Of a stretch of 64,000 bases of DNA, positions 1 through 8,103 are shown one piece after another. Made by a program: the position numbers and the translations under genes. Numbering within the stretch: position 1 is the stretch's first letter; each line of letters starts with the position of its first letter. The stretch spans positions 2,446,110 to 2,510,109 of the forward strand of contig NC_018002.1 in assembly GCF_000265295.1 (NCBI RefSeq), given 5' to 3'. The DNA comes from Sulfurospirillum barnesii SES-3. GTDB taxonomy: Bacteria > Campylobacterota > Campylobacteria > Campylobacterales > Sulfurospirillaceae. Below the pieces are notes generated by a model. The model saw only the letters and a list, made by a program, of their open reading frames with translations, was not told the origin of the DNA and made no database searches.

Positions 1-516
1 AGAAAGAAGGGAAGATAAGGCATTATCAAGATAGAGAACATCATTATCTTTTTGGGAATGGATAAAATTTTTTAACTGTGTATTCAACTTACTGAGCAAT
101 GACAAAGAAGCGTTATATTTTTTGAGTATTTTTTGAGATTGATTGAACGTAGTTTTAAAATCATCTTCACTTAATGTTTGGATGTATTTTGTAATACCTA
201 AAGAATCAATGACATCATTTTTTTTACGAGCATTTAAATGTTTTAAGTAATGATGCATGGTATAAGGATTAACCATCACCTGCTTAAAATTAGCCTCATG
301 GCAGAGCTTTTGGAGTACGTGCATATAATTTGAAGTAGCTTCATAGCCAAAAAAGAAAGAAGATTTTTTATAGGTTTTTTGGAGATAATCAAAAAAGCCT
401 AAAATCGAAGATTCATTATTAAAGATAGTCAAACTATCATATTTTAATCCATCAAGAGAAAAAGAAATATCCAAAGTATCTTTGGAAACATCAACACCTA
501 CAAAAACTTTACTCAT
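1..516 (-). CDS. IS110-family transposase, N-terminal part (runs off window)
   Basis: The first 172 codons of a DEDD-type transposase/recombinase are present; the C-terminal serine-containing domain lies beyond the left edge. The start is the ATG at 514-516, preceded by GGGG in the preceding bases (AAAAAGGGGTTTACC). The product begins MSKVFVGVDVSKDTLDISF, which carries the first catalytic Asp of the RuvC-like fold. It continues with FGYEATSNY, containing the family Glu, and ARKKNDVIDSLGI, containing the paired Asp residues of IS110 (PF01548). These motifs make the family secure. Whether it belongs to the IS110 or the IS1111 subgroup cannot be decided without the other end. Members act as RNA-guided recombinases and leave no target duplication. 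Nothing visible in this fragment is broken. Confidence 0.9.
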   Translation of the reverse strand, partial: MSKVFVGVDVSKDTLDISFSLDGLKYDSLTIFNNESSILGFFDYLQKTYKKSSFFFGYEATSNYMHVLQKLCHEANFKQVMVNPYTMHHYLKHLNARKKNDVIDSLGITKYIQTLSEDDFKTTFNQSQKILKKYNASLSLLSKLNTQLKNFIHSQKDNDVLYLDNALSSLLS

Positions 517-746
517 GGTAAACCCCTTTTTATGTATAATGTGTACTTCTTTTTACTTGTAAACGTGCTCATATGACACTAGATTATTATTAAAAGTTAG
601 TACACGAATTCCCCTTATCTACAATACAGGCTTGAAGCCTTAGTACAATAACAGGATGAATTCGCATATCGGAATAACGAGAGAATCTTACAAGTACAAT
701 ATAAATCCTAGTTCATTGATTTACTTCATCGCTAAAGGTTAGATAT
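517..746 (-). mobile_element. Non-coding end of the IS110-type element, candidate bridge-RNA region
   Basis: These 230 bases lie between the transposase start and the next gene and contain no ORF. On the transposase strand, two arms (604-611 and 658-665) form an 8-bp stem with one G-U pair. The stem encloses two single-stranded stretches on either side of a small hairpin at 628-640 (AGGCT/AGCCT). A stem enclosing an internal loop topped by a hairpin is the layout reported for bridge-RNA guide loops of IS110 elements, which lie upstream of the transposase. The exact left end of the element cannot be set here; it must lie left of the Shine-Dalgarno sequence of the next gene at about 735-740. 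Confidence 0.45.
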
Positions 747-1358
747 ATGCAAGCAGTGTGGGATGAGAAGTTTAAAGAGGCGGATTTTATCTATGGAGAA
801 GCGCCAAATGCCTTTGTTCAAGAGAATTTTGATCGTCTGGAAAATGCCCAAAACATTCTTTGTCTGGGAGAAGGTGAGGGACGCAATGCGCTTTTCTTAG
901 CAGAACAAGGCATTGCACATGTTGAGGCCTTAGATGCATCGTTTGTTGCCCTTTCAAAACTAAGACGCTATGCCAAAGAGCGTTATCTTCGCATTACCGT
1001 TCATCATACGCTGCTAAACCAGTGGGATGCCCCCACCAATCTCTACGATGCGATTGTGTGTACCTATTTGCATCTCCCCAACGATGAACAGCCTCTCTTG
1101 TTTGAGAAATCACTGCAAGCCCTCAAAGAAAAAGGGCTCTTTATTGCAGAATTTTTCAGTAAAAGCCAACTGCAATTTAAAAGCGGGGGTCCACGGGATG
1201 AAAAGATACTTTATGACCTTCATGAACTCAGCCAAATCCTTAAAAAACTTCCATGCCATGTGCATAAGCTCTCGCAAGAAATTGTGATACTCAATGAAGG
1301 GGAAAAACATAAAGGCAGAGGAAGCGTTATTCGTATGATTTTAGAAAAAACCGCCTAA
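747..1358 (+). CDS. Class I SAM-dependent methyltransferase
   Basis: This 203-residue protein has the motif I loop ILCLGEGEGRNALFLAEQG near residues 37-55, followed by an acidic residue after the second strand (VEALDAS). It starts MQAVWDEKFKEADFIYGEAP, which is typical of the small TehB-like/UbiE-like methyltransferases that bacteria carry as stand-alone genes. The substrate cannot be told. An AAAGG ribosome-binding site ends about 7 bases before the ATG, so the neighbouring insertion element has not damaged the start. The stop overlaps the end of the opposing lipoprotein gene by four bases. The gene is probably transcribed alone. Confidence 0.8.
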   Translation: MQAVWDEKFKEADFIYGEAPNAFVQENFDRLENAQNILCLGEGEGRNALFLAEQGIAHVEALDASFVALSKLRRYAKERYLRITVHHTLLNQWDAPTNLYDAIVCTYLHLPNDEQPLLFEKSLQALKEKGLFIAEFFSKSQLQFKSGGPRDEKILYDLHELSQILKKLPCHVHKLSQEIVILNEGEKHKGRGSVIRMILEKTA

Positions 1359-1897
1359 GGCTGAATCGTCCCATAATAACGGCTTCGTTCACTATTTTCA
1401 ACCCATACATACGAAGGATCATCGTTTAATTTTCCCCAATAGAGTACCCCCGAATTTCGCCATGGATCTAGCAAAATACCCGTGGGAAAAGGGGCATTTT
1501 TAGCCACAACCACCACACTGTTATGCTCATCAAACGCACCCTTATTCGCCACACCCCATCGTAAATCAAAACTTTCATAATGCCCTTTTTTGAGGTGTGC
1601 CATCATATCCTCACTCCACTCATAACACAAGCCTCGCTCTTTAATACCTGTGTTGATTAAAAAATTATGAAACGTAGGCGGAGAGACCAGTCCATACTTC
1701 TTCGCTAAAGTCTGAGGGTAGCTTAACGCTTCATACGCCAACAGCCGAGCCTCTGGATAGCTAACATTTTCACCTAAGTGCATCAACTCCTGTGTTAATG
1801 TTTCTAAACCATCACGCTTTACATGTAACGCATCGTATTTCACACTGCATCCCACAAAAAAGAGCATGATGACAATACCAAGAACCCCGTGCTTCAT
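1355..1897 (-). CDS. Conserved lipoprotein of unknown function with Cys-His-Asp spacing
   Basis: The 180-residue product has a lipoprotein signal ending in the lipobox FFVGC (Cys17), so it should be anchored in a membrane facing the periplasm. I do not recognise the family. Three well-separated conserved-looking motifs stand out: GLCYEWSEDM (Cys91), DEHNSVVVV (His125) and LLDPWRNSG (Asp144). This order and spacing resembles a transglutaminase/papain-like catalytic triad, but that is only inference. The start overlaps the end of the upstream metallophosphoesterase gene by four bases, so the two genes are probably co-transcribed. A TTACATGTAA palindrome lies in the coding sequence at 1819-1828. 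Confidence 0.7.
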   Translation of the reverse strand: MKHGVLGIVIMLFFVGCSVKYDALHVKRDGLETLTQELMHLGENVSYPEARLLAYEALSYPQTLAKKYGLVSPPTFHNFLINTGIKERGLCYEWSEDMMAHLKKGHYESFDLRWGVANKGAFDEHNSVVVVAKNAPFPTGILLDPWRNSGVLYWGKLNDDPSYVWVENSERSRYYGTIQP

Positions 1898-3015
1898 GCG
1901 TTTGGCTTTAAAATAAGTTTGACAATTTCACTAGGAGCCATCACCCTCACTGCAGGTCCCCAGTATCCTGCGCCGTTGCTGACAAACACCTGTGTGGTTT
2001 TTGAATGCTGATACAATCCACTAAGATACGGTTGATCCAATAAGACTAAAAGCCCAAACGGAAAAATTTGCCCACCGTGGGTATGCCCACTTATCATCAA
2101 ATCGACGTTCTCATCTTTTAACTCTTTAATGAATTTTGGCTGATGCGCCAATAAAATTGTTGGCAATTCAGGCGCTACATGTAAAAAGGCTTGAGGGGCA
2201 TCAGGGGGCGAAAAATCAAAGCGTTTGCCTATCATATCCATCACGCCTACAAGATTAATCGTATTGTGAATGACCATAGAACGATTGGGTAAAATATGCA
2301 CGCCTAAAGATTCTACATGCGCCATAATGTCATGAACTCCATAAAAATACTCATGATTGCCTGGAACAAAATAGACACCTAAACGGCTTTTTATCGTACC
2401 TAAGCTGTCTAATTTATCTCCAATTTCATGCACGGGCATATCCACCAAATCACCTGTAATCACAACAATATCAGCATTAAGGGTATTTATTTTGTCTACA
2501 ATGTCATCCATGAATGCTTTACCCAAAACTTTACCAATATGCACATCACTAATCTGCACAATGCTAAGCTCCTCACGCAATCCTTGAATCAGCACTTCCA
2601 CCTCTTTAATCACAGGCGCTTTCATACCGTTGAAAAAACCTTTGAGCATGTACGAGAGTGCCAAAAGAAGCATGGTCACATCAAAGACCATTTTCAGGAA
2701 AAGACGTCTGGAGTAATCGTGCGGAATTTTGGCATACGGGATGTGAAACAAATCATAAAGCAGTGCCACACAAAAAAGCATAAAAGAGACCCCAATCATC
2801 GCTGAAAAAAGAGCATACAAAAAAGGATCCAATCCATCTAAACGCAAAAACATAAAATAAGAAATTTCACACAGCGTGATCAGCACCATGCCCACTTTAA
2901 TGGGCAGCTGAATCTTGCGTAAAAAATCTAAACGCTTTAAGAAGCGTTGATAGCTGTAAAGATTAATAAGCGATAAAACAATAAGCGCTACCAACGCAAA
3001 GGAAAGGCGAAACAT
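1894..3015 (-). CDS. Membrane-anchored calcineurin-like metallophosphoesterase (YkuE/YaeI type)
   Basis: The 373-residue protein begins with about four hydrophobic segments (roughly residues 1-125) and ends in a dimetal phosphoesterase domain. All the family metal motifs are visible: QISDVHIG (DxH), VVITGDLVD (GDxxD), PGNHEYFYG (GNHE), LAHQP and SGHTHGGQIFP (GHxH). Proteins of this layout are predicted membrane phosphoesterases; some relatives act on lipid-linked or phospholipid substrates such as UDP-diacylglucosamine, but the substrate here is not evident. It precedes and overlaps the lipoprotein gene on the same strand. The AGCS transporter gene ends seven bases upstream, so the three genes may form one operon. 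Confidence 0.88.
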   Translation of the reverse strand: MFRLSFALVALIVLSLINLYSYQRFLKRLDFLRKIQLPIKVGMVLITLCEISYFMFLRLDGLDPFLYALFSAMIGVSFMLFCVALLYDLFHIPYAKIPHDYSRRLFLKMVFDVTMLLLALSYMLKGFFNGMKAPVIKEVEVLIQGLREELSIVQISDVHIGKVLGKAFMDDIVDKINTLNADIVVITGDLVDMPVHEIGDKLDSLGTIKSRLGVYFVPGNHEYFYGVHDIMAHVESLGVHILPNRSMVIHNTINLVGVMDMIGKRFDFSPPDAPQAFLHVAPELPTILLAHQPKFIKELKDENVDLMISGHTHGGQIFPFGLLVLLDQPYLSGLYQHSKTTQVFVSNGAGYWGPAVRVMAPSEIVKLILKPNA

Positions 3016-3021
3016 TGTATT

Positions 3022-4350
3022 TTATTTTAAAGACTCAAAATAACGCTTGCTCTCAATGGAAACTACTTTTGAAAGTAAAAGAAGCGCAATTAAGTTTGGA
3101 ATCGCCATTAACCCATTCATTAAGTCCGAGAAATTCCATACAAATTCCAATTTCATCATTGCTCCAACCATAACACCTGCAATAAACAAAACACGATACA
3201 GACGAATAAAACGCTCACCAAAAATATACTCAAACGCTTTTTCACCATAATAACTCCACCCTAAAATTGTAGAGTATGCAAACAAAACCGTAGCAATAAC
3301 CACAACGACCACACCAAAAGAACCCAAATGCAAGCCAAAGCTTTGCATGGTCAGTGTTCCTGCACTCACCCCTTCTTGCCAAAACGGTGAAATTAAAATA
3401 ATTAAAGCTGTCATCGTACACACGACTAAGGTGTCAATAAAGGTTTGAGTCATGCTCACCAATGCTTGTCTCACAGGATCATTGGTTTTAGCAGCAGCTG
3501 CTGCGATAGGGGCAGAACCCAAACCTGATTCGTTGGAGAAGACACCTCGTGCCACACCAAAACGAATGGCTGCTGCCATCGTAGCACCTACAAACCCACC
3601 ACCTGCGGCAATGGGGTTAAACGCATGGTAAAAAATCAGTCCAAAGGCGCCACCAATTTTATCGGCGTTCATCACTAAAATAATCAATGCCACGGAAATA
3701 TATGCCACAATCATAAAGGGAACCAACACAGACGTAAACTTTCCAATGGACTTAATACCCCCTAAAATAACCAGCGCAGTTAATGTTAGAAGCACCAAAC
3801 CTGTCACCCAATGAGGAATTGCCATTTGTGTCTCTAAAATAGTTGCAACAGCATTGGCTTGTGTCATATTGCCAATACCAAAGGCGGCAAGAGCCGTAAA
3901 AACCGCAAACATCATACCAAGGCGAGGCATATCTAAGCCGTACGTTAGGTAATACATTGGTCCACCTTTATAGCCATGGTGCCCTCTTTGACGGTACTTG
4001 ACTGCCAAAACGGCCTCAGAGTATTTGGTTGCCATTCCCACTAAACCCGTGACCCACATCCAAAAAATAGCTCCTGGTCCACCTAGCGTAATGGCCGTTG
4101 CGACACCAACAATATTTCCAATGCCCACCGTTGCAGCAAGGGCTGTCATCAGGGCAGCAAAATGGCTAATTTCACCCTCACCATCGCTCTCTTTATGAAA
4201 AATAAGCTTCAAGGCATGCGGTAATGCCCAAAATTGCATTCCTTTTAAAATAATCGTTAAATAAACACCTGTTCCTACCAATAAAATCAACATCGGAGGA
4301 CCCCAAACAATGGCTGAAAGGTTTGAAATAATCGTTTCTAATAATTCCAC
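3022..4350 (-). CDS. Sodium:alanine/glycine symporter family (AGCS)
   Basis: The 442-residue protein is composed almost entirely of membrane helices, as expected for AGCS carriers, which import alanine or glycine with sodium. Family hallmarks include GNIVGVATAI near residue 80, GGPGAIFWMWV, the KGGPMYYLTYGL stretch near residue 128, and VFSNESGLGSAPIAAAA near residue 270. The length fits the family (about 440-490). It lies 12 bases downstream of the nucleobase permease gene, which suggests co-transcription. Whether the substrate is alanine, glycine or another small amino acid cannot be read from the sequence. Confidence 0.92.
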   Translation of the reverse strand: MELLETIISNLSAIVWGPPMLILLVGTGVYLTIILKGMQFWALPHALKLIFHKESDGEGEISHFAALMTALAATVGIGNIVGVATAITLGGPGAIFWMWVTGLVGMATKYSEAVLAVKYRQRGHHGYKGGPMYYLTYGLDMPRLGMMFAVFTALAAFGIGNMTQANAVATILETQMAIPHWVTGLVLLTLTALVILGGIKSIGKFTSVLVPFMIVAYISVALIILVMNADKIGGAFGLIFYHAFNPIAAGGGFVGATMAAAIRFGVARGVFSNESGLGSAPIAAAAAKTNDPVRQALVSMTQTFIDTLVVCTMTALIILISPFWQEGVSAGTLTMQSFGLHLGSFGVVVVVIATVLFAYSTILGWSYYGEKAFEYIFGERFIRLYRVLFIAGVMVGAMMKLEFVWNFSDLMNGLMAIPNLIALLLLSKVVSIESKRYFESLK

Positions 4351-4362
4351 AAAAGCTCCTTT

Positions 4363-5613
4363 TTAATAGCCATCAAAATGGCGTGTTTTTGGCAAAATAA
4401 AATTCAACAAAATACCTACAATAGCGCCTAATCCAATACCACTAAACTTCACACCACCCAAATCAAAACTCATGCCCCCAATAGCAAAAACCAAAATAAT
4501 GGAGACAATAATCATATTACGAGGCTCTGCCATATCAACATTGCCTTTAATCAATGTCTCCATACCGATAGAAGCAATAAGCCCAAACAAGAGCAATAAA
4601 ATACCCCCCATTACAGGCACAGGAATCGTCGCTAAAAATCCACCCAGTTTTCCAACAAAAGCTAACACAATAGCACACAATGCCGCCCATGTCATCACAG
4701 CAGGATTGTACGCTTTAGTAATGGTAACAGCTCCCGTCACTTCAGAATAAGTAGTATTGGGAGGTCCTCCTAAGAAGGAAGCTAACATCGTTGCTAATCC
4801 ATCGCCCAAAAGTGTTTTTTTCAAACCTGGCTTTTCCAAATAATCCCGTTTGGTAACATTACTAATCGCCAACATATCCCCCACATGCTCAACAGCAGGG
4901 GCAATAGCAATAGGTAAAATATATAAAATCGCCTCCCAATTAAGCTCAGGTGCTGTAAAAGACGGGATCGCAAACCATGGAGCATTGATCATCGCATCAA
5001 AACGTACCACACCAAGCATAAGGGCGACACCATACCCACCAATAATGCCAAACATAATAGGCAAGAGTCGAAAAACACCCTTACCAAGTAAGGTAATCAA
5101 CACCGTAATCACCAAGGCAACCAGAGAAATGGTTATGGCTTGAGCAAAAGGAACTAAAACGATCGCACCATCCCCCGTCTTACCCATTGCCATATTGACC
5201 GCAACAGGAGAGAGAATCAACCCAATGGTCATAATCACAGGACCCGTGACGACAGGAGGCAAAAGCCTATGAATAAAATTACTGCCTCGAAGATGAATTA
5301 AAAGGCTCAACAGTACATAAAATAAACCTGCTGCCACCAATCCACTCATAGTGCCTGCAATACCCCACGTTTTTACGCCATACAAAATAGGCGCAATAAA
5401 GGCAAACGAAGAAGCCAAAAAAACAGGAGGAATTGGTTTGCGTGTTACAAGTTGGAAAAGCAATGTTCCAGCACCTGCCGTAAAAAGGGCTACGTTAGAA
5501 TCCAGTCCTGTAAGCATAGGTACGAGCACCAATGCGCCAAAGGCAACAAATAAAAATTGTAAGCCAACAATGCTCTCTTTGAGCCTAAAAACATAATCTG
5601 TACGATGGAGCAT
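4363..5613 (-). CDS. uraA: Uracil/xanthine permease, NCS2 family
   Basis: This is a membrane carrier of about 416 residues with the NCS2 pattern: a conserved LFVAFGALVLVP start, the PPVVTGPVIMTIGLIL helix, the AIAPAVEHVGDM motif near residue 242 (Glu used in substrate binding), and the NTTYSEVTGAVTITKAYNP motif near residue 290. UraA-type proteins take up uracil with protons; xanthine transport is the alternative. I set the start at the ATG at 5611-5613, five bases after a GAGG site. An in-frame GTG two codons upstream sits directly on that site. A TATAAT hexamer preceded by T-rich tracts lies about 55 bases upstream. Confidence 0.88.
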   Translation of the reverse strand: MLHRTDYVFRLKESIVGLQFLFVAFGALVLVPMLTGLDSNVALFTAGAGTLLFQLVTRKPIPPVFLASSFAFIAPILYGVKTWGIAGTMSGLVAAGLFYVLLSLLIHLRGSNFIHRLLPPVVTGPVIMTIGLILSPVAVNMAMGKTGDGAIVLVPFAQAITISLVALVITVLITLLGKGVFRLLPIMFGIIGGYGVALMLGVVRFDAMINAPWFAIPSFTAPELNWEAILYILPIAIAPAVEHVGDMLAISNVTKRDYLEKPGLKKTLLGDGLATMLASFLGGPPNTTYSEVTGAVTITKAYNPAVMTWAALCAIVLAFVGKLGGFLATIPVPVMGGILLLLFGLIASIGMETLIKGNVDMAEPRNMIIVSIILVFAIGGMSFDLGGVKFSGIGLGAIVGILLNFILPKTRHFDGY

Positions 5614-5665
5614 CCACACCTCTTTATACGAATTTTTTGAAAGATTTTAGAATTTTAAAAGTCTT

Positions 5666-5671
5666 ATTATA
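5666..5671 (-). promoter_or_regulatory. Probable promoter of the permease operon (-10 TATAAT)
   Basis: On the minus strand, TATAAT is preceded by three runs of T separated by single C or G bases (5676-5702). Campylobacterota sigma70 promoters typically lack a clear -35 box and carry periodic T-rich stretches instead, and this site fits that pattern. It would drive uraA, the AGCS carrier and perhaps the phosphoesterase and lipoprotein genes. Confidence 0.55.
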
Positions 5672-5707
5672 ATAGACAAAAAAAGAAAAAAAAGAAAAAA
5701 ATTGTTC

Positions 5708-6775
5708 TTATTTTAAGCAATAATGTCGAACTTCTTTGTCAATTTGAAACACCTCATCTAAACTTTGAGGGAGTGCATCTTCAAAAAAGCGGTAGGCTTT
5801 TTTAGTGCGTTCAGCCAGTTCTAAAATAGAGATTTCACGGTTGTAAAATTGAGCAATACCCACTTCATTCGCAGCATTAATAACAACACCTCGCTTAGGA
5901 TTAGCCAGCACATCGTCTTTAATTTCCCAAATAGGATAACGCGCTTTATCAATGTTTTGAAACGAAAAAGAACCAATACTGACCAAATCAATCGGTGGCA
6001 AAATAGCCTCTTGTACCTCACCCAAAAGAGCAAATGCAATGGGTAGTTTCATATCCGCCTTAGCTAAATGAGCGGTGGTACTGCCATCTTGAAAATCAAC
6101 AAAGGCATGAATGATAGATTTTGGCTCAATAATAGCGTCTAGCTTTTCACACCCAAAAAGCCACTTTGCCTCTAACAGTTCAAAAAGCTTATTGGTCATG
6201 GTTGCGCTATCAATGGTGATTTTGGGGCCCATACTCCAATTAGGATGCTTGAGTGCATCTTCAAACGACATAGAAGCAAGTTTTTCCAAAGGTGTATCAC
6301 GAAAGGCACCACCACTGGCGGTAATAATCATTTTTGAGATGGGACGATTGCCCAACAAATACCAAAGTCCAAAATGTTCACTATCAATGGGCGTAATTTT
6401 TTTGGTGTCCAGTAAATGCCCTGCAACCACCAAAGATTCTTTATTGGCAAGGGCGAGGCGCTTGCCTAAACGCAGTGCTTCAATACTAGGAGCAAGCCCC
6501 ACAAAACCGACTAAAGCATTGACAACTAAAAAACTCTCTGTTTTTTGCATGAGTTCTAAAATGCCCTCTTTACCCACAAAAACATGTGGATGGTTGACCA
6601 AAGAGCGGTCTTTTTCATCCGCAATGGCAACGTATTTAGGGTGATGTTCTTTAATTTGTTCATTTAAAAGAGCTATATTTTTCCCCGCCACCAACGCTTC
6701 AACCTCAATGCCAAAACGCTTAGCGATGAGCAGCGCATTAAGCCCAATCGAGCCTGTGGATCCTAAGAGTACCAC
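5708..6775 (-). CDS. dxr: 1-deoxy-D-xylulose 5-phosphate reductoisomerase
   Basis: This enzyme makes 2-C-methyl-D-erythritol 4-phosphate, the first committed step of the non-mevalonate isoprenoid pathway. The 355-residue product starts with the NADPH-binding motif LLGSTGSIG. It carries the metal/substrate motifs TPIDSEHFGLWYLL near residue 130, TASGGAFRDTP, and the histidine-containing HPNWSMGPKITIDSATMTNK stretch. It starts with GTG directly after the TAA stop of cdsA; an upstream in-frame stop excludes a longer protein. The length is at the short end of the family (355-400), as in other Campylobacterota. The cdsA-dxr order is also found in Helicobacter. Confidence 0.97.
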   Translation of the reverse strand: MVLLGSTGSIGLNALLIAKRFGIEVEALVAGKNIALLNEQIKEHHPKYVAIADEKDRSLVNHPHVFVGKEGILELMQKTESFLVVNALVGFVGLAPSIEALRLGKRLALANKESLVVAGHLLDTKKITPIDSEHFGLWYLLGNRPISKMIITASGGAFRDTPLEKLASMSFEDALKHPNWSMGPKITIDSATMTNKLFELLEAKWLFGCEKLDAIIEPKSIIHAFVDFQDGSTTAHLAKADMKLPIAFALLGEVQEAILPPIDLVSIGSFSFQNIDKARYPIWEIKDDVLANPKRGVVINAANEVGIAQFYNREISILELAERTKKAYRFFEDALPQSLDEVFQIDKEVRHYCLK

Positions 6776-7540
6776 TTACGCCAACCCTCGAAGTAAAATA
6801 ACCATAACCACACCACCAAACAAATAGCCATCGAGTCTATCAAGCATACCACCGTGTCCTGGGAAAAGGGTGCCACTGTCTTTTACCCCTGCTTCACGCT
6901 TTAAATAGCTCTCAAACAAATCCCCAAATACAGAAGATACTGAGGCTAAAAGGGCAATAAATGCAGAGAGCCAAAAAGGGATAAAAAAGGTGCCATAAAG
7001 CGCACCAACAACACTTCCAATCACAATGCCACCCACAACACCCTCAAGTGTTTTATTCGGAGATGAGGGAGAAAAAGAGGTTTTACCCATACTTTTACCC
7101 ACAAAATAGGCTCCCGTATCGGTGAGTGCTACAATAAAAACCAACCACACCAATACCGACATGCCAAAATCATGATAAAGAGCATAAAGAAAGAGCATAG
7201 AAATGGACGGATAAAGAAACGGGGCTAAGAGTTTATAATCCACTTTTTTTGTGTATGCCATAATGGAGAGGGAGAGAATTAAGATAAGATAGATTAAATC
7301 ATCAGGATTGGGATAGACATAGGCGATTAACCATAAAAGCACTGCGTACACATACAGTTTAACATCCCGTACACCAAAAAGATTCATCGCTTCATGAAAA
7401 GCGAACAAATAAACAACACCCAATACCAGCCATGTTAAAATGGAATTATCTAAAAAGGCAAGCAAGGTTGCAAAACCTAGCATCACTAAGCCTGTGACAA
7501 CACGCTGTTTATTGGATTCGTAGAGTGTTTTAAAATTCAT
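6776..7540 (-). CDS. cdsA: Phosphatidate cytidylyltransferase
   Basis: CdsA makes CDP-diacylglycerol from phosphatidate and CTP, the precursor of all membrane phospholipids. The protein has about eight hydrophobic helices and the C-terminal family signature FPGHGGMLDRLDGYLFGG, with the expected DR-x-D acidic residues, and it contains TDTGAYFVGKSMGK. I prefer the ATG at 7538-7540, which follows an AAAGAG site and gives a typical MNFKTLYESNK start. An in-frame ATG at 7580-7582 would add 14 residues but has no good ribosome-binding site. The stop codon is immediately followed by the GTG start of dxr, so translation is probably coupled. Confidence 0.93.
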   Translation of the reverse strand: MNFKTLYESNKQRVVTGLVMLGFATLLAFLDNSILTWLVLGVVYLFAFHEAMNLFGVRDVKLYVYAVLLWLIAYVYPNPDDLIYLILILSLSIMAYTKKVDYKLLAPFLYPSISMLFLYALYHDFGMSVLVWLVFIVALTDTGAYFVGKSMGKTSFSPSSPNKTLEGVVGGIVIGSVVGALYGTFFIPFWLSAFIALLASVSSVFGDLFESYLKREAGVKDSGTLFPGHGGMLDRLDGYLFGGVVMVILLRGLA

Positions 7541-7600
7541 AAGAACTCTTTGATAGTGGTATTTTATATAAGAAGCAATCATAGCAAACCAAAGGTGAGG

Positions 7601-7927
7601 CTAAGCTTTAATGTCTAAATGCCCACTTGTGACAAAAGGTACCGCTTCAGGCTCTTCTTCCGTTTCTGCTTCTTCAGGCTTCTCCTTGCTTGAGCTAGAG
7701 GCATTTTCTTGGTCGTGCTTATGGCGTTCATGCTCATTTTCAGGGTCAATTTTATAGCTCTCTTCAGGAGGCCGTACTTCTTGCACCTCATCCTCTTTTT
7801 CGGCTTGCATGGCAGCAGCCAGTGCATTTTGCATCTGAACACTGTTTTGATAATCCATCTGTTTCGCCGCTTGTGCTGGCATCATTTGGTTTGCATACAC
7901 CACACTACCAATAGGACCTACTGCCAT
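7601..7927 (-). CDS. Small hydrophilic protein of unknown function
   Basis: This 108-residue protein is not one I recognise. The N-terminal half (MAVGPIGSVVYANQMMPA) is mildly hydrophobic and rich in Ala, Gln and Met. The second half is highly charged, with many Glu, Lys and His, and ends HLDIKA. The latter part is probably disordered. It has an AAGGAGG ribosome-binding site just upstream of the ATG (minus strand, 7930-7938), which supports it as a real gene. It lies upstream of cdsA-dxr on the same strand, 60 bases from the preferred cdsA start, so it may be co-transcribed. Confidence 0.65.
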   Translation of the reverse strand: MAVGPIGSVVYANQMMPAQAAKQMDYQNSVQMQNALAAAMQAEKEDEVQEVRPPEESYKIDPENEHERHKHDQENASSSSKEKPEEAETEEEPEAVPFVTSGHLDIKA

Positions 7928-7953
7928 ACCTTCCTCCTTTACATGTAAAACTC

Positions 7954-8005
7954 ACTCTTTGTAAATTTTGAGTGTCTGATACGTCTCATAAGCAACATTC
8001 GCTCC
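7954..8005 (-). repeat. Duplicated 3' end of the NFACT gene (copy 1, outside the gene)
   Basis: These 52 bases match the last codons and the stop region of the NFACT-protein gene at 8106-8157 with a single mismatch (7982 against 8134), exactly 152 bases apart. On the minus strand this copy still reads through the same codons but is detached from the gene. It looks like a tandem duplication or a remnant of a recombination event at the gene's 3' end. The 100 bases between the copies contain two short hairpins (TAGGC-AAA-GCCTA and GGCTC-TTTC-GAGCC). Confidence 0.85.
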
Positions 8006-8103
8006 CGCTGATTTTGACACGCTTTCTAGGCAAAGCCTAAAAAGCTACGTTGCACTAGGCACTAAAGCTTGGCTCTTTCGAGCCAGAGAGCCAGAAAGGA
8101 GAC

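Noticed and set aside
4472..6644. Plus-strand open frames opposite the permease and dxr genes
   Set aside because: They are antisense to well-recognised genes and have the composition of shadow frames.
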